Source: Acidobacteriota bacterium
GTDB lineage: Bacteria > Acidobacteriota > Vicinamibacteria > Vicinamibacterales > SCN-69-37
DNA length: 64,000 nucleotides
Assembly: GCA_020853395.1 (NCBI GenBank)
Contig: JADYYY010000015.1
Span: 62,001 to 126,000 of the forward strand
Reading direction: 5' to 3'
Shown: positions 9,437 to 17,476 of the stretch, one piece after another
How the letters are laid out: each line of letters starts with the position of its first letter
Position numbering within the stretch: the stretch's first letter is position 1
Notes under the pieces: model-generated
Databases searched by the model: none
Seen by the model: only the letters and a program-made list of their open reading frames with translations
What the model was told of the DNA's origin: nothing
Made by a program: the position numbers and the translations under genes

Positions 9437-9913
9437 TTAGGTCGACGTCCCGGTGGGCGTCACGCCTGCGGCGGGCTTGCGGGCATAGAGGAGGATCGTG
9501 GCCGTGCCGACGAGCGCCGCGCCGACGATCGCGATGGCGACCCACGGGCGCAGGCGGCCGGCCACCGACAGCACCAGCAGGCTGACCGCCACGCACGACC
9601 ACATGGACGCGAGCGCGGTCACGACCGCCCGCGTCGACATGCCCCGTCCCTCGTCGAGCACCTTCATGTAGCGTGCGAAAATCGGCACGCGAAGCAGCCG
9701 CTGCTCGAGCCACGGGCAGCTCCGCGTGAAGCAGTACGACGCGACGATCAGAAAGATCGTGGTCGGCAGTCCCGGCACGAACACGCCGATCCAGCCGACG
9801 CCGACCGACACGACGCCGACACCGGCGAACGTGAGCCGCCGCAGATCGCGGGTCCACGACATCGGCTGGGCGTCGGGCGGACAGGTCTCTGGGGTCGAGA
9901 TCGCGGGCTTCAT
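9437..9913 (-). CDS. DUF454 (YbaN-like) inner-membrane protein
   Basis: A 158-residue protein of the DUF454/YbaN family with three or four membrane helices. The diagnostic block is VGVGWIGVFVPGLPTTIFL followed by ASYCFTRSCPWLEQRLL, then the segment ending in DEGRGMSTRAV. Function is unknown across the family. A -10-like TAAGAT (9926-9931, minus strand) lies 12 bases before the ATG, giving a very short leader without an SD sequence. Confidence 0.85.
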   Translation of the reverse strand: MKPAISTPETCPPDAQPMSWTRDLRRLTFAGVGVVSVGVGWIGVFVPGLPTTIFLIVASYCFTRSCPWLEQRLLRVPIFARYMKVLDEGRGMSTRAVVTALASMWSCVAVSLLVLSVAGRLRPWVAIAIVGAALVGTATILLYARKPAAGVTPTGTST

Positions 9914-10136
9914 CGCGGACGATTCATCTTAATCCCGGGCGCCGTCCGGCTCGACGTGGCGTTGTGCCCGGCTGCGGCCCGCCGCTCGAGGGCTGCTGGA
10001 TTGGCCGTCCTCCCCCATTCGTGATTTACTGTGCGATGCAGAACAGGCGGGCGTAGCATGGCGACCCTTCCGGCCCCGCAGGGGCGGCCGGCGCGGCGCG
10101 TTCGTGTTCGACCCGAATCGCAGAGGGATACTTGGT

Positions 10137-12527
10137 ATGAAATCGACCAGTCGCACGTTTTCGGTGACGGCTGCCGCACTCACGGTCGCCACCGTCTGTC
10201 TGGGCGCGCTGACAGCGGCACAGCAGCAGAGCAAGGGGCTGCCGGGCGCCAACAGCTCGAACTTCCGGCCGTTCAATCAGATCACGAAGGCCAACGTGAG
10301 CCAGCTCCAGATGGCCTGGTTCTACCCGTATGGCGCGCCGACGTTCAGCCCGGTCTACGCGAACAACATGGTGTACGGGCTGGGACGCAACAACTCCGCG
10401 CTCGTGGCGCTCGATGCGACAACGGGCAAAGAGGTCTGGGTGCACGAAGGGCTGAACGGCATCACCAGCAAGGGCATCAACTACTGGGAGAGCGCCGACG
10501 GCAAGGATCGCCGGCTGATCTTCGCCGTCGACAGCTTCCTGCAGGAGATCGACGCGACCACCGGCAAGTCGATTCTCTCCTTCGGCACGAACGGCATCAC
10601 CGACATGCGCGTCGGGCTTCCGCGCGCGGAAGGCACGAGCCTGCGCGTGATGCCGGCCAGCCCGGGCCGCATCTGGCGCAACACGATCATCTTCGGCGGG
10701 CAGGCCGGCGAGCAGATCATGACGCCGCCCGGCGACATCCGCGCCTACGACGTGCTCACGGGCAAGCTCGTCTGGCAGTTCCACACCGTGCCGCGCCCGG
10801 GTGAGTTCGGCTACGAGACGAACCCGCCCGACGGTTGGAAGTACATCGGCGGCGCGAACAACTGGGGCGAGATGTCGGTCGACGACGAGCGTGGGATCGT
10901 CTACATCCCGACCGGCTCGGCGACCGCCGACTTCTGGGGCGCCGACCGCCACGGGCAGAACCTCTTCGCGAACTCCCTGCTCGCCCTCGACGTCCGCACG
11001 GGCAAGCGGCTCTGGCACTTCCAGACGGTTCACCACGATCTGTGGGACCTCGACAACGTCTCGGCGCCTCAGCTCGTGACGGCCAACCACAACGGCCAGC
11101 GCGTGGACGTCGTCGCCCTCGCCGGCAAGACCGGCTTCCTCTACGTGTTCAACCGCCAGACGGGCGCGCCGATCTGGCCGATCGAGGAGCGCCCGGTGAT
11201 GAAGGGCGAGGTGCCCGGCGAGTGGTATTCGCCGACGCAGCCGTTCCCGACGAAGCCGCCTGCCTTCGCTCGCCAGTCGTTCACCGAGGACGACGTGAAC
11301 CCGAACCTCCTCACGAAGGAGGAATACGAGGCTCTCAAGCTGCGCGTGCGCAACGCGCGGAACGGCACGGGGCCGCAGGGCGGCCTGTTCGTGCCGACAC
11401 AGCTCAACGGCGACTCGATCTCGATGCCCGGCAACCAGGGCGGCTCCAACTGGGGGACGACGGCGGGCGATCCGCAGCGAGGGTTCGTCTTCGTCGCCGG
11501 CGTGAACCAGGTGGCGGTGCTCCGCGTGAACGACATCGAAGATCCCGCGCTGGCGCAGGGCCGCCGCGGTGGTGGCGGCGGCAATCAGGTGAACATGGGC
11601 CAGGTGAACCAGGGCCAGCGGGCGTTCGCGCAGTACTGCGCGGCGTGCCACGGCGCTGACCTCAAGCCCGCGATTCCCGGCGTCCCGTCGCTGCTCGGCG
11701 TGAACGATCGGATCGACGAAGAGAGCATGCGCGTCATCGTCTCCGAGGGCCGGAACAACATGCGGCCCATCCTCGACGTGACCAACGAAGACATCCGCGC
11801 GATCTACGCGTGGCTGACCGTGATGAACCCGGCGGGCCGCGGCGGTGCGGGCCGTGGCCGCGGCGCGGGTGTGCCGCTTCCGCCTGGACCGGTCGTGGCG
11901 AGCGGTGGCGCGCCAAAGCCGGCGCTGCCCGCGCGCTACGGCGGGCCGTTCTTCCCGGGCGTCGGCGGCACGACCGGCAACATGCCGTGGCCGACCGACG
12001 TCGACGCGGCCAAGCTGACGAAGCGCTATCAGTCGGGCTACAACGTCATGGCGACCTCGACGAAGCCGCCCTACACGACCATCACGGCCTACGACCTGAA
12101 CACCGGCGACATCAAGTGGCAGGTGCCGAACGGCGACGATCCGGCGACGGTCGAGCGGACCACGACCGGCGGACCGTGCGACGCGGCCGTTCCCTGCACG
12201 ACCACCGGCGTGCACGACACCGGCGGCGTCGGCGCGCGCAACGGCATGATCGTGACCGGAACCGGTCTGCTGTTCCAGAACGGCAAAGACGGCTGGGCGC
12301 GTGCCTACGACGTGGACACCGGCAAGGTGCTGTGGAAGGGCAAGACCGCCGGCCAGTCGATCGGCATCCCCGAGATGTACATGTCGAACGGCCGCCAGTA
12401 CATCGTGTTCATGTCGCCGCCCGTGACCCCTGGCTCGGTGGCCGGTGCGCAGGGCGGCGGCAACAGCGCCGCCCCCGTCAACCCGACCGGGCCGTACGGC
12501 TACATCGCCTTCGCGCTGCCGAGGTAA
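10137..12527 (+). CDS. Exported quinoprotein dehydrogenase with inserted cytochrome c domain
   Basis: A 796-residue protein with a signal peptide (about 1-28), an eight-bladed PQQ-type propeller and a cytochrome c domain inserted within it. The heme motif is Cys501-Ala-Ala-Cys-His505, with a candidate axial Met in NNMRP. Propeller markers include TGKEVWVHEG, TGKLVWQFHTV and the diagnostic VHHDLWDLDN. It should oxidise an alcohol or sugar in the periplasm and pass electrons from PQQ to its own heme. A Gly/Arg-rich linker (GRGGAGRGRGAG) follows the heme domain. ATG 10137 is chosen because the signal peptide begins there and AGAGGG lies just upstream. A large hairpin follows the stop. The substrate is not predictable. 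Confidence 0.88.
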   Translation: MKSTSRTFSVTAAALTVATVCLGALTAAQQQSKGLPGANSSNFRPFNQITKANVSQLQMAWFYPYGAPTFSPVYANNMVYGLGRNNSALVALDATTGKEVWVHEGLNGITSKGINYWESADGKDRRLIFAVDSFLQEIDATTGKSILSFGTNGITDMRVGLPRAEGTSLRVMPASPGRIWRNTIIFGGQAGEQIMTPPGDIRAYDVLTGKLVWQFHTVPRPGEFGYETNPPDGWKYIGGANNWGEMSVDDERGIVYIPTGSATADFWGADRHGQNLFANSLLALDVRTGKRLWHFQTVHHDLWDLDNVSAPQLVTANHNGQRVDVVALAGKTGFLYVFNRQTGAPIWPIEERPVMKGEVPGEWYSPTQPFPTKPPAFARQSFTEDDVNPNLLTKEEYEALKLRVRNARNGTGPQGGLFVPTQLNGDSISMPGNQGGSNWGTTAGDPQRGFVFVAGVNQVAVLRVNDIEDPALAQGRRGGGGGNQVNMGQVNQGQRAFAQYCAACHGADLKPAIPGVPSLLGVNDRIDEESMRVIVSEGRNNMRPILDVTNEDIRAIYAWLTVMNPAGRGGAGRGRGAGVPLPPGPVVASGGAPKPALPARYGGPFFPGVGGTTGNMPWPTDVDAAKLTKRYQSGYNVMATSTKPPYTTITAYDLNTGDIKWQVPNGDDPATVERTTTGGPCDAAVPCTTTGVHDTGGVGARNGMIVTGTGLLFQNGKDGWARAYDVDTGKVLWKGKTAGQSIGIPEMYMSNGRQYIVFMSPPVTPGSVAGAQGGGNSAAPVNPTGPYGYIAFALPR

Positions 12528-12551
12528 GGCGAGAGACGCTCAGGCTCCTCC

Positions 12552-12597
12552 ACCGCGCTGGCGCCGGTCATCGACGAGTGACCGGCGTCAGCGCGGT
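12552..12597. terminator. Long hairpin between convergent genes
   Basis: Two 19-base arms (12552-12570 and 12579-12597) pair with a single G/T mismatch around an 8-base loop. It lies between the stops of the quinoprotein and the epimerase genes and could terminate both strands. There is no extended T run. Confidence 0.65.
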
Positions 12598-12656
12598 TCT
12601 GGCGCCGACCTCGACGCCATCCCGCCCCGAGCGAGTGCCGGCTCGCTGCCAGCCAA

Positions 12657-13505
12657 TCAAGACCGTGAAGCGATCTGCCGTCGAAGGAAGCGGATGCCGT
12701 CGAACGCGATGGATTCCGGCGACGGCTCGATGTCGCGCCAAATCGCGGCCGCGGCGCTCAGATCGCCCAGCGCGAACCCGAAGCTCTCGATGACCAGCCA
12801 CCCGTCGTAGCCGATCGCCCGGATCGCGGCGAAGACGTCGTCCCACTCGACGTGCCCGGAACCCGGCGTGCCGCGGTCGTTCTCGCAGGTGTGGATGTGC
12901 TTGACGTGGCGGCCGACGCGGCGGAGCCCTTCGGCGATGCTCTTCTCCTCGATGTTCGCGTGGAACGTGTCGAAGAGGACCCCCACCGATGGATGGGCGA
13001 CGGCGTCGCAGAGCGCCGCGGCATCCGCCGCGGTGTTGAGGAAGTACGTCTCGAAGCGGTTCAGCGGCTCGATCGCGAGCGTCACGCCGCAGGCATCGAG
13101 CGTGTCGGCGACCGACTGATAGCCCTCGACGGCCCTGCGCCACTCGTCGTCGGTCCGGCGCCGGCCGGGCAGTTCGCCGACTGGGCAGTACAACGGGCCG
13201 GCGAGCATTGTCGAACCGGCCTCGGCCGTGGCTTCGATTGCGTCACGGAGATGCTGGAGCGATCGGGCCCGCACGGCGACGTCCTCGGCGATGAGGCTGA
13301 GGCCGGGCGTGAAGGCCGAGGTCACCGTGCACTCGAGGCCGTTCGTGCGGCAGGCGTCACGGATGACGCGGGCTGCGAAGGTCGCCGGCCGAAAGAGCGA
13401 CACCTCCACGCCGTCGAAGCCATGCGCTTTGATTCGCGGCAGCACGCCGACGTGCGCTTCGGTGAACTCCGCCGTCCAGATGTACGTCGTCACGCCGCAC
13501 TTCAT
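12657..13505 (-). CDS. Sugar phosphate isomerase/epimerase, D-tagatose/psicose 3-epimerase-like
   Basis: A 282-residue TIM-barrel protein of the xylose-isomerase-like superfamily. The metal-binding residues of ketose 3-epimerases are visible: Glu in IEPLNRFETYFLNT, Asp in LFDTFHANIEEKS, His/Glu in GSGHVEWDD and the final Glu in LVIESFG. It would interconvert ketoses such as D-psicose and D-fructose, or act on a related substrate, in the cytoplasm. There is no signal peptide. The start is the ATG at 13505, only 6 bases after a TATGAT -10 and without an SD sequence, so a leaderless mRNA is likely. It is divergent from the ThuA gene. Confidence 0.85.
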   Translation of the reverse strand: MKCGVTTYIWTAEFTEAHVGVLPRIKAHGFDGVEVSLFRPATFAARVIRDACRTNGLECTVTSAFTPGLSLIAEDVAVRARSLQHLRDAIEATAEAGSTMLAGPLYCPVGELPGRRRTDDEWRRAVEGYQSVADTLDACGVTLAIEPLNRFETYFLNTAADAAALCDAVAHPSVGVLFDTFHANIEEKSIAEGLRRVGRHVKHIHTCENDRGTPGSGHVEWDDVFAAIRAIGYDGWLVIESFGFALGDLSAAAAIWRDIEPSPESIAFDGIRFLRRQIASRS

Positions 13506-13511
13506 GCGCGC

Positions 13512-13517
13512 ATCATA
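13512..13517 (-). promoter_or_regulatory. -10 hexamer of the epimerase (leaderless type)
   Basis: TATGAT on the minus strand, 6 bases before the ATG at 13505. Transcription would begin at or next to the A of the ATG. Confidence 0.6.
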
Positions 13518-13532
13518 CTGTCGATGCCCGGC

Positions 13533-13555
13533 GGCACGGCGCGAGCCGCCGTGCC
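13533..13555. promoter_or_regulatory. Inverted repeat between divergent epimerase and ThuA genes
   Basis: Perfect 9-base arms, GGCACGGCG (13533-13541) and CGCCGTGCC (13547-13555), flank a 5-base spacer. It lies where the -35 of the epimerase promoter should be, which suits an operator better than a terminator. The cognate regulator is unknown. Confidence 0.4.
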
Positions 13556-13630
13556 CAGGCTTTCGAGGATCCGATCGCCGATGCTCGAACGGCCCCGAGG
13601 TGATGCTCTAATAGCTACACAGGAGTCCCC

Positions 13631-14569
13631 ATGAGACCGCTTCGGTTCGCAGCCGGCTGTGTGATCCTGCTCGTGTGTCTGGTGGCCGCAGCGTGGGTCG
13701 CCACCGTGAGCGGCGCGGCGGACGCGCGCATCGTGATCGTCGCGGGCAAGCCGAGCCATCCGCCGGGCATGCACGAGTTCCGGGCCGGTTCGCTGTTGCT
13801 CCAGAAGGCGCTGGCGGGCGTCAAGGGCGTGACCGTGGACGTCTACGCCAACGGCTGGCCGTCGAAGACGGTGAACGGCCAAACGGTGGACGATAGCGCC
13901 GCGCTCGACGGCGCGGCGGCCGTGCTGATCTACGCGGACGGTGGCGCGGGCCATCCCGCCATTCAGCGCGACCACATGGCGATCGTCGACGCGCTCGCGG
14001 CCAAGGGCGTCGGCCTCGGGTTCGGTCACTACGGCGTCGAGGTGCCGGCGGGGGCGACCGGCGAGGCGATGCAGCGCTGGATCGGCGGCTACTACGAGAC
14101 GAACTACTCGGTGAACCCGATGTGGGCGCCCGCGTTCAACAGCTTCCCCCGCCATCCGGTCACGCGCGGCGTCGCGCCTTTCAGCAACCACGACGAGTGG
14201 TACTTCAACATGCGCTGGACGCCCGACCAGGCGGCGCGCGCGCGCATGACGCCGATCCTGACCGCCACGCCGAGCGACGACGTGCGCAAGGGGCCGTACG
14301 TCAGCCCGAAGGGTCCGTATCCGCACGTCATCGCGGACAGCGGCAAGGTCGAGACGATGATGTGGGTGTACGAGCGGGCGAATGGGGGCCGCAGTTTCGG
14401 CTTCACCGGCGGCCACACGCACGCGAACTGGGGCGATCCGAACCAGCGTCGCGTCGTGCTCAACGCGCTGCTGTGGATCGCCCGCGTCGAGGTCCCGCCA
14501 GGCGGCGTGCGGGATGCGATCACGGCCGCAGACCTGACGACGAACCTCGATCCGAAGCCGCAGCGGTAG
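13631..14569 (+). CDS. Exported ThuA-domain protein
   Basis: A 312-residue protein with an N-terminal signal peptide or anchor (about 1-30) and a ThuA (trehalose-utilisation, class I glutamine-amidotransferase-like) domain. Visible family features are IVIVAGKPSHPPGMHEF, LIYADGG, GHYGVE, HPVTRGV and the closing FGFTGGHTHANWG. ThuA domains in exported planctomycete and acidobacterial proteins are associated with sugar oxidation products, but the reaction is not established. ATG 13631 follows AGGAG with a 5-base spacing. Its convergent neighbour is a DUF1080 protein, another family often found with ThuA. Confidence 0.85.
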   Translation: MRPLRFAAGCVILLVCLVAAAWVATVSGAADARIVIVAGKPSHPPGMHEFRAGSLLLQKALAGVKGVTVDVYANGWPSKTVNGQTVDDSAALDGAAAVLIYADGGAGHPAIQRDHMAIVDALAAKGVGLGFGHYGVEVPAGATGEAMQRWIGGYYETNYSVNPMWAPAFNSFPRHPVTRGVAPFSNHDEWYFNMRWTPDQAARARMTPILTATPSDDVRKGPYVSPKGPYPHVIADSGKVETMMWVYERANGGRSFGFTGGHTHANWGDPNQRRVVLNALLWIARVEVPPGGVRDAITAADLTTNLDPKPQR

Positions 14570-14593
14570 GGCCGCGGCGGCTTCGCGCCGGCG

Positions 14594-15490
14594 CTACGCG
14601 TACTCCTTCGGGATCGCGGCGATGGGCCGGATCCGGATGTCGCGGTAGAAGAGCTCCGCGCCTTCCGACTGCAGGATGAGCGGCCCGGACGTCACGGAGG
14701 ACGGCACGGCGCTGTTGATCTGCATCGGCCCGTAGAGACGCATCACGACCTTGCCGTTGACGATGTGGAGCGCCTCCTCGCCGAGGCAGACGAGCTCCAC
14801 CGTGTTCCACTCGCCCGTAGGCTTCTCGGCGTCGGGCATCTTGACGCACCGGCCCGAGAAGCCCGGCATCTGCGTGAAGTAGGTCCAGTCGCCGGCCGGG
14901 TCGTACTCGAACACGGCGGGCGACGTTCCGGGACGCGGCTTCGCACGCACGGCGATGGCGGACCCCACGGCGTACAGATCGCCGACGTCGTGCTCCTGGA
15001 TTTGCAGCTCGATCGAGCGCGCCCACGTGCGCCCCTGCGCGCCGGGATCCGCGTGCACGTGGTAGAGCAGCCCGCTGTCGCGCGCGGTCGTGGCCGCGTC
15101 GCGCGGCGGCCACTTCTTCTGTCCCCACTTGAACTGCAGCGTCAGGTGATAGTCGCGGAACGATCCCTTCGTCCGCAGCTCACCGAACACTTCACCGGAG
15201 ACGCGGATGGCTGGACCTCCGTCGATGTCCCGCGCCACGGTGAAGATGTCGAGCGGGTCGCGATTGGCGCCGATGGGCTCGAGGTAGGTGCCCTTGGCGT
15301 CGCGCTTCAGGCCGGGCACGTTCGACGTCGGCTCCGGCCTGGCGAGCCAGGTCGTCCACTCGCTGAGATCCCGTCCGTTCCAGAGCGGCGTCCAGCCGCT
15401 CTGGGCCGGCTGCTTCGTGAAGGCCGCGGCGCCAAGGGTGCCGAGCGCCAGCGCGCCAAAGTCCCGCCGCCCTATCCGTGTCGGTCTCAT
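14594..15490 (-). CDS. DUF1080 (3-keto-disaccharide hydrolase-like) exported protein
   Basis: A 298-residue protein with a twin-arginine type leader (RRDFGALALG) followed by a concanavalin-like DUF1080 domain. The domain begins with WTPLWNGRDLSEWT and contains GSFRDYHLTLQFKWG, DSGLLYHV, the SIELQIQEHDVGDLY block and GEWNTVELVCLG, ending with LFYRDIRIRPI. Some family members hydrolyse 3-keto-glycosides produced by sugar 3-dehydrogenases; that activity here is inference. ATG 15490 follows GGAGG at 5 bases. The Tat leader suggests export of a folded, possibly metal- or cofactor-bearing protein. The upstream DUF3616 gene ends 38 bp before its start. Confidence 0.85.
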   Translation of the reverse strand: MRPTRIGRRDFGALALGTLGAAAFTKQPAQSGWTPLWNGRDLSEWTTWLARPEPTSNVPGLKRDAKGTYLEPIGANRDPLDIFTVARDIDGGPAIRVSGEVFGELRTKGSFRDYHLTLQFKWGQKKWPPRDAATTARDSGLLYHVHADPGAQGRTWARSIELQIQEHDVGDLYAVGSAIAVRAKPRPGTSPAVFEYDPAGDWTYFTQMPGFSGRCVKMPDAEKPTGEWNTVELVCLGEEALHIVNGKVVMRLYGPMQINSAVPSSVTSGPLILQSEGAELFYRDIRIRPIAAIPKEYA

Positions 15491-15526
15491 CGGGGCCTCC
15501 CGTCGCGAGTTGTCCGGAGCGCCGCC

Positions 15527-15532
15527 ATCATA
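15527..15532 (-). promoter_or_regulatory. -10 hexamer overlapping a stop codon
   Basis: TATGAT on the minus strand. Bases 15528-15530 of this hexamer are the TGA stop codon of the DUF3616 gene. It would give the DUF1080 gene its own promoter with a leader of about 30 nt. Confidence 0.45.
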
Positions 15533-16577
15533 CCGCGTGGCCGCGCGCCGAGGCGTTGCTCCGCGCGGCGCTGCGCCGCGATGGCGTTCGCTCCGGATGG
15601 TGGAGCCGCGGGTCGTCGCCCCAGAGCACCTGGTACCCGCCGCGGTCGTCGACGAACACCATCGCCTCGCGTCCGCCGATCGTTCCCGGCGTGACACCCT
15701 CGACGCGGAAGCGCGGATCGAACCGTACGCCGGGAAAGCGCGTGAGCCGGCCTGTGGGCGAACCGTCCCACGCGCACAGCTCGAACGGCACCTTGTCGCC
15801 GCTCCGTGCGTTGCCGGTCACGATCAGCACGCGATCGTGGGCCGCGTCGTACTCCAGCGTCCGGATGCCGCGCTCGCCCCGATCGTGGGATTCGAGATCG
15901 AGCAGCACGGGCGGCAGCATCTCGAAGCGGCTCAGGTTCCAGGGCCCGCCGATGCGACCCACGCGGACGCGCAGGACGACGGGCCGGCCGTCGATCACGG
16001 GCGTGCGGATGCCGAAGAGCAGCTCGTTCGTCTTCGGATTCCACGCTAGCCCTTCGACGTTCAGCCCGCCGTCGTCCGGAATCCGCATCTGGCTCTTGCG
16101 CCAGCGCTTTCCCAGGTCCGGCGTGTGTTCGTAGAGCCATGACCTGAAGCCGGGGATGATCTCGGCCTGGTGATCGCGGCCAGTGCCGAGGGTGACGCGC
16201 AGCAGGCTCTCCCGTTCGATCGCGCGGCGGCCGCGCCGGCTCTTCAACGCCGCGCGCCGCCGTTTCACTTTCAGGCTGAAGGACGTCGCCAGCACGAGAT
16301 AGCGGCGCGACTCGTCGGCCGCGAGCGCCATCCCTTCGAAGTCGTCGTAGAACTGCGGCGAGACGCCGCTGATCGTGTGCCGGAGGAGCCGTCCGTGGAG
16401 CAGGCCCCTGCGGTTGAGCCGCATCTCGAAGAGCGTGTCGCTCACGTTGTTGTCGCAGAAGAGGAACCGGCCGTCGCCGAGGGCGACGACTTCCGAGGCG
16501 TTCGGCGGCTCGGCCACCTTAGCGTCGTCGAACGGCGACGCCGAGATTGGCCGGACGAGGGCTCGGGTCACGCGCAC
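15528..16577 (-). CDS. DUF3616-family protein
   Basis: A 349-residue protein resembling DUF3616 members: the central GGLNVEGLAWNPKTNELLFGIRTP and the earlier FYDDFEGMALAAD are the recurrent EG-box segments, and the C-terminal part holds a repeated FVDDRGGYQV-type strand. The fold looks like a beta-propeller. No signal peptide is apparent, and function is unknown. The C-terminal 25 residues are Arg/Ser/Ala-rich and not conserved. The GTG at 16577 (alternative 16571) lies 6 bases after a TAGAAT -10, so the mRNA is probably leaderless. A heptad-repeat tract separates it from the divergent DUF4956 gene. Confidence 0.75.
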   Translation of the reverse strand: MRVTRALVRPISASPFDDAKVAEPPNASEVVALGDGRFLFCDNNVSDTLFEMRLNRRGLLHGRLLRHTISGVSPQFYDDFEGMALAADESRRYLVLATSFSLKVKRRRAALKSRRGRRAIERESLLRVTLGTGRDHQAEIIPGFRSWLYEHTPDLGKRWRKSQMRIPDDGGLNVEGLAWNPKTNELLFGIRTPVIDGRPVVLRVRVGRIGGPWNLSRFEMLPPVLLDLESHDRGERGIRTLEYDAAHDRVLIVTGNARSGDKVPFELCAWDGSPTGRLTRFPGVRFDPRFRVEGVTPGTIGGREAMVFVDDRGGYQVLWGDDPRLHHPERTPSRRSAARSNASARGHAV

Positions 16578-16583
16578 GACGCG

Positions 16584-16589
16584 ATTCTA
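16584..16589 (-). promoter_or_regulatory. -10 hexamer of the DUF3616 gene (leaderless type)
   Basis: TAGAAT on the minus strand, 6 bases before GTG 16577. The heptad repeat begins immediately upstream, and 17 bp from the hexamer it places CTGCCC, a weak -35. Confidence 0.55.
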
Positions 16590-16663
16590 CAAGGGCAAAG
16601 GGCAAAGGGCAGAGGGCAAAGGAAAGAGGGAAAAGGGGAAAAGGCGAAAAGGGAAAAGGCCCT
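16590..16663. repeat. Purine-rich heptad repeat tract, copy 2
   Basis: About 74 bp of purine-rich plus strand made of degenerate 7-base units (AAGGGCA, GAGGGCA, AAGGGAA and variants). It is homologous in reverse orientation to the tract at 3962-4061. It fills the entire gap between two divergent -10 hexamers (TAGAAT minus, TATACT plus). At least seven GGG or GGGG runs make quadruplex formation plausible. Confidence 0.85.
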
Positions 16664-16669
16664 TATACT
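16664..16669 (+). promoter_or_regulatory. -10 hexamer of the DUF4956 gene (leaderless type)
   Basis: TATACT, 7 bases before the ATG at 16677, directly after the heptad-repeat tract. There is no SD sequence. Confidence 0.6.
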
Positions 16670-16676
16670 TCGCGCC

Positions 16677-17468
16677 ATGCTTCCCCAGCGGAGAATCCCA
16701 GCGTTCGTCCGCGCGATGCTGGTTGGTCTCGTCGTCGCGTCCGCCGCGTGCGGCGCGGTGGTCGTGGCGCAGGGCGGCGGCGCGGCGCAGCCGCTACCGG
16801 GCGGCGCGGCCGTCGAGCAAGGGATCGACGCCGCGCCGGGCCCCGGCATGCAGGAGCTGCACGAGGCGTTCATCCGGTTGCCGCTCGCTGCTGCGCTGGG
16901 AGCGGTGCTCGCCCTTCGGCCACGGCACCGGGCGCGCACGCGCCGCAATGCCCTCGTGATCCAGACGCAGATCATGCTGGCCGTCGTCGGCGCGGTGATC
17001 ATGCTGGTGGTCGGCCAGAGCCTTGCGCGCGCGTTCGGCATCGTCGGAGCCGCGAACCTGATCCGCTATCGATCCACGATCGACGATCCCAAGGATGCGG
17101 TCGTCATGCTCTGCGCGCTGGCGGCAGGGCTCGCGGCTGGCGTCGGTCTGTACCGCCTGGCGCCGTTCGCCACGATCTTCATGGCGGCGACGCTCTGGCT
17201 GGTCGAGTACTTCGAGCCGGCCGCACGGCGCCGATACGAGCTGAAGGTGGCGGTCAAGGATGCCGGTGCGTTTCGTCCCAGGCTCGAAGGCGCGTTGACG
17301 GGATTCGCGCTGCCGTTCGAGCTCGTCGGCCAGTCGGACGAGGAGCTGACCTACGTCGTCCATCTCCCGCCCGATGTGCGGACGTTCGACGTCGCCGACA
17401 CGATCCGCGTGCTCGCCGCCGGCGCCGAGATGTCGCTCGAGTGGGACGAGAAGCGAAGCAAGGACTGA
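16677..17468 (+). CDS. DUF4956-family membrane protein
   Basis: A 263-residue membrane protein with an N-terminal signal-like helix and three or four further helices, then a cytoplasmic C-terminal domain of about 80 residues. The block LARAFGIVGAANLIRYRSTIDDPKDA matches the DUF4956 signature (GIVGAxxxIRFRT...DPxD); an MgtC-type assignment fits less well. DUF4956 genes are commonly found beside VTC-domain and CotH genes, possibly in polyphosphate or surface-polymer metabolism. Here the CotH/VTC pair lies 41 kb away. The start at 16677 gives a likely leaderless transcript. Its stop shares a 16-base palindrome (17465-17480) with the convergent ychF stop. Confidence 0.75.
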   Translation: MLPQRRIPAFVRAMLVGLVVASAACGAVVVAQGGGAAQPLPGGAAVEQGIDAAPGPGMQELHEAFIRLPLAAALGAVLALRPRHRARTRRNALVIQTQIMLAVVGAVIMLVVGQSLARAFGIVGAANLIRYRSTIDDPKDAVVMLCALAAGLAAGVGLYRLAPFATIFMAATLWLVEYFEPAARRRYELKVAVKDAGAFRPRLEGALTGFALPFELVGQSDEELTYVVHLPPDVRTFDVADTIRVLAAGAEMSLEWDEKRSKD

Positions 17469-17476
17469 CGCGCGCG

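Noticed and set aside
16677-17468. MgtC/SapB family assignment
   Set aside because: The RxRxxIDDPKDA block and the helix pattern fit DUF4956 better; the MgtC AGLRTH motif is absent.
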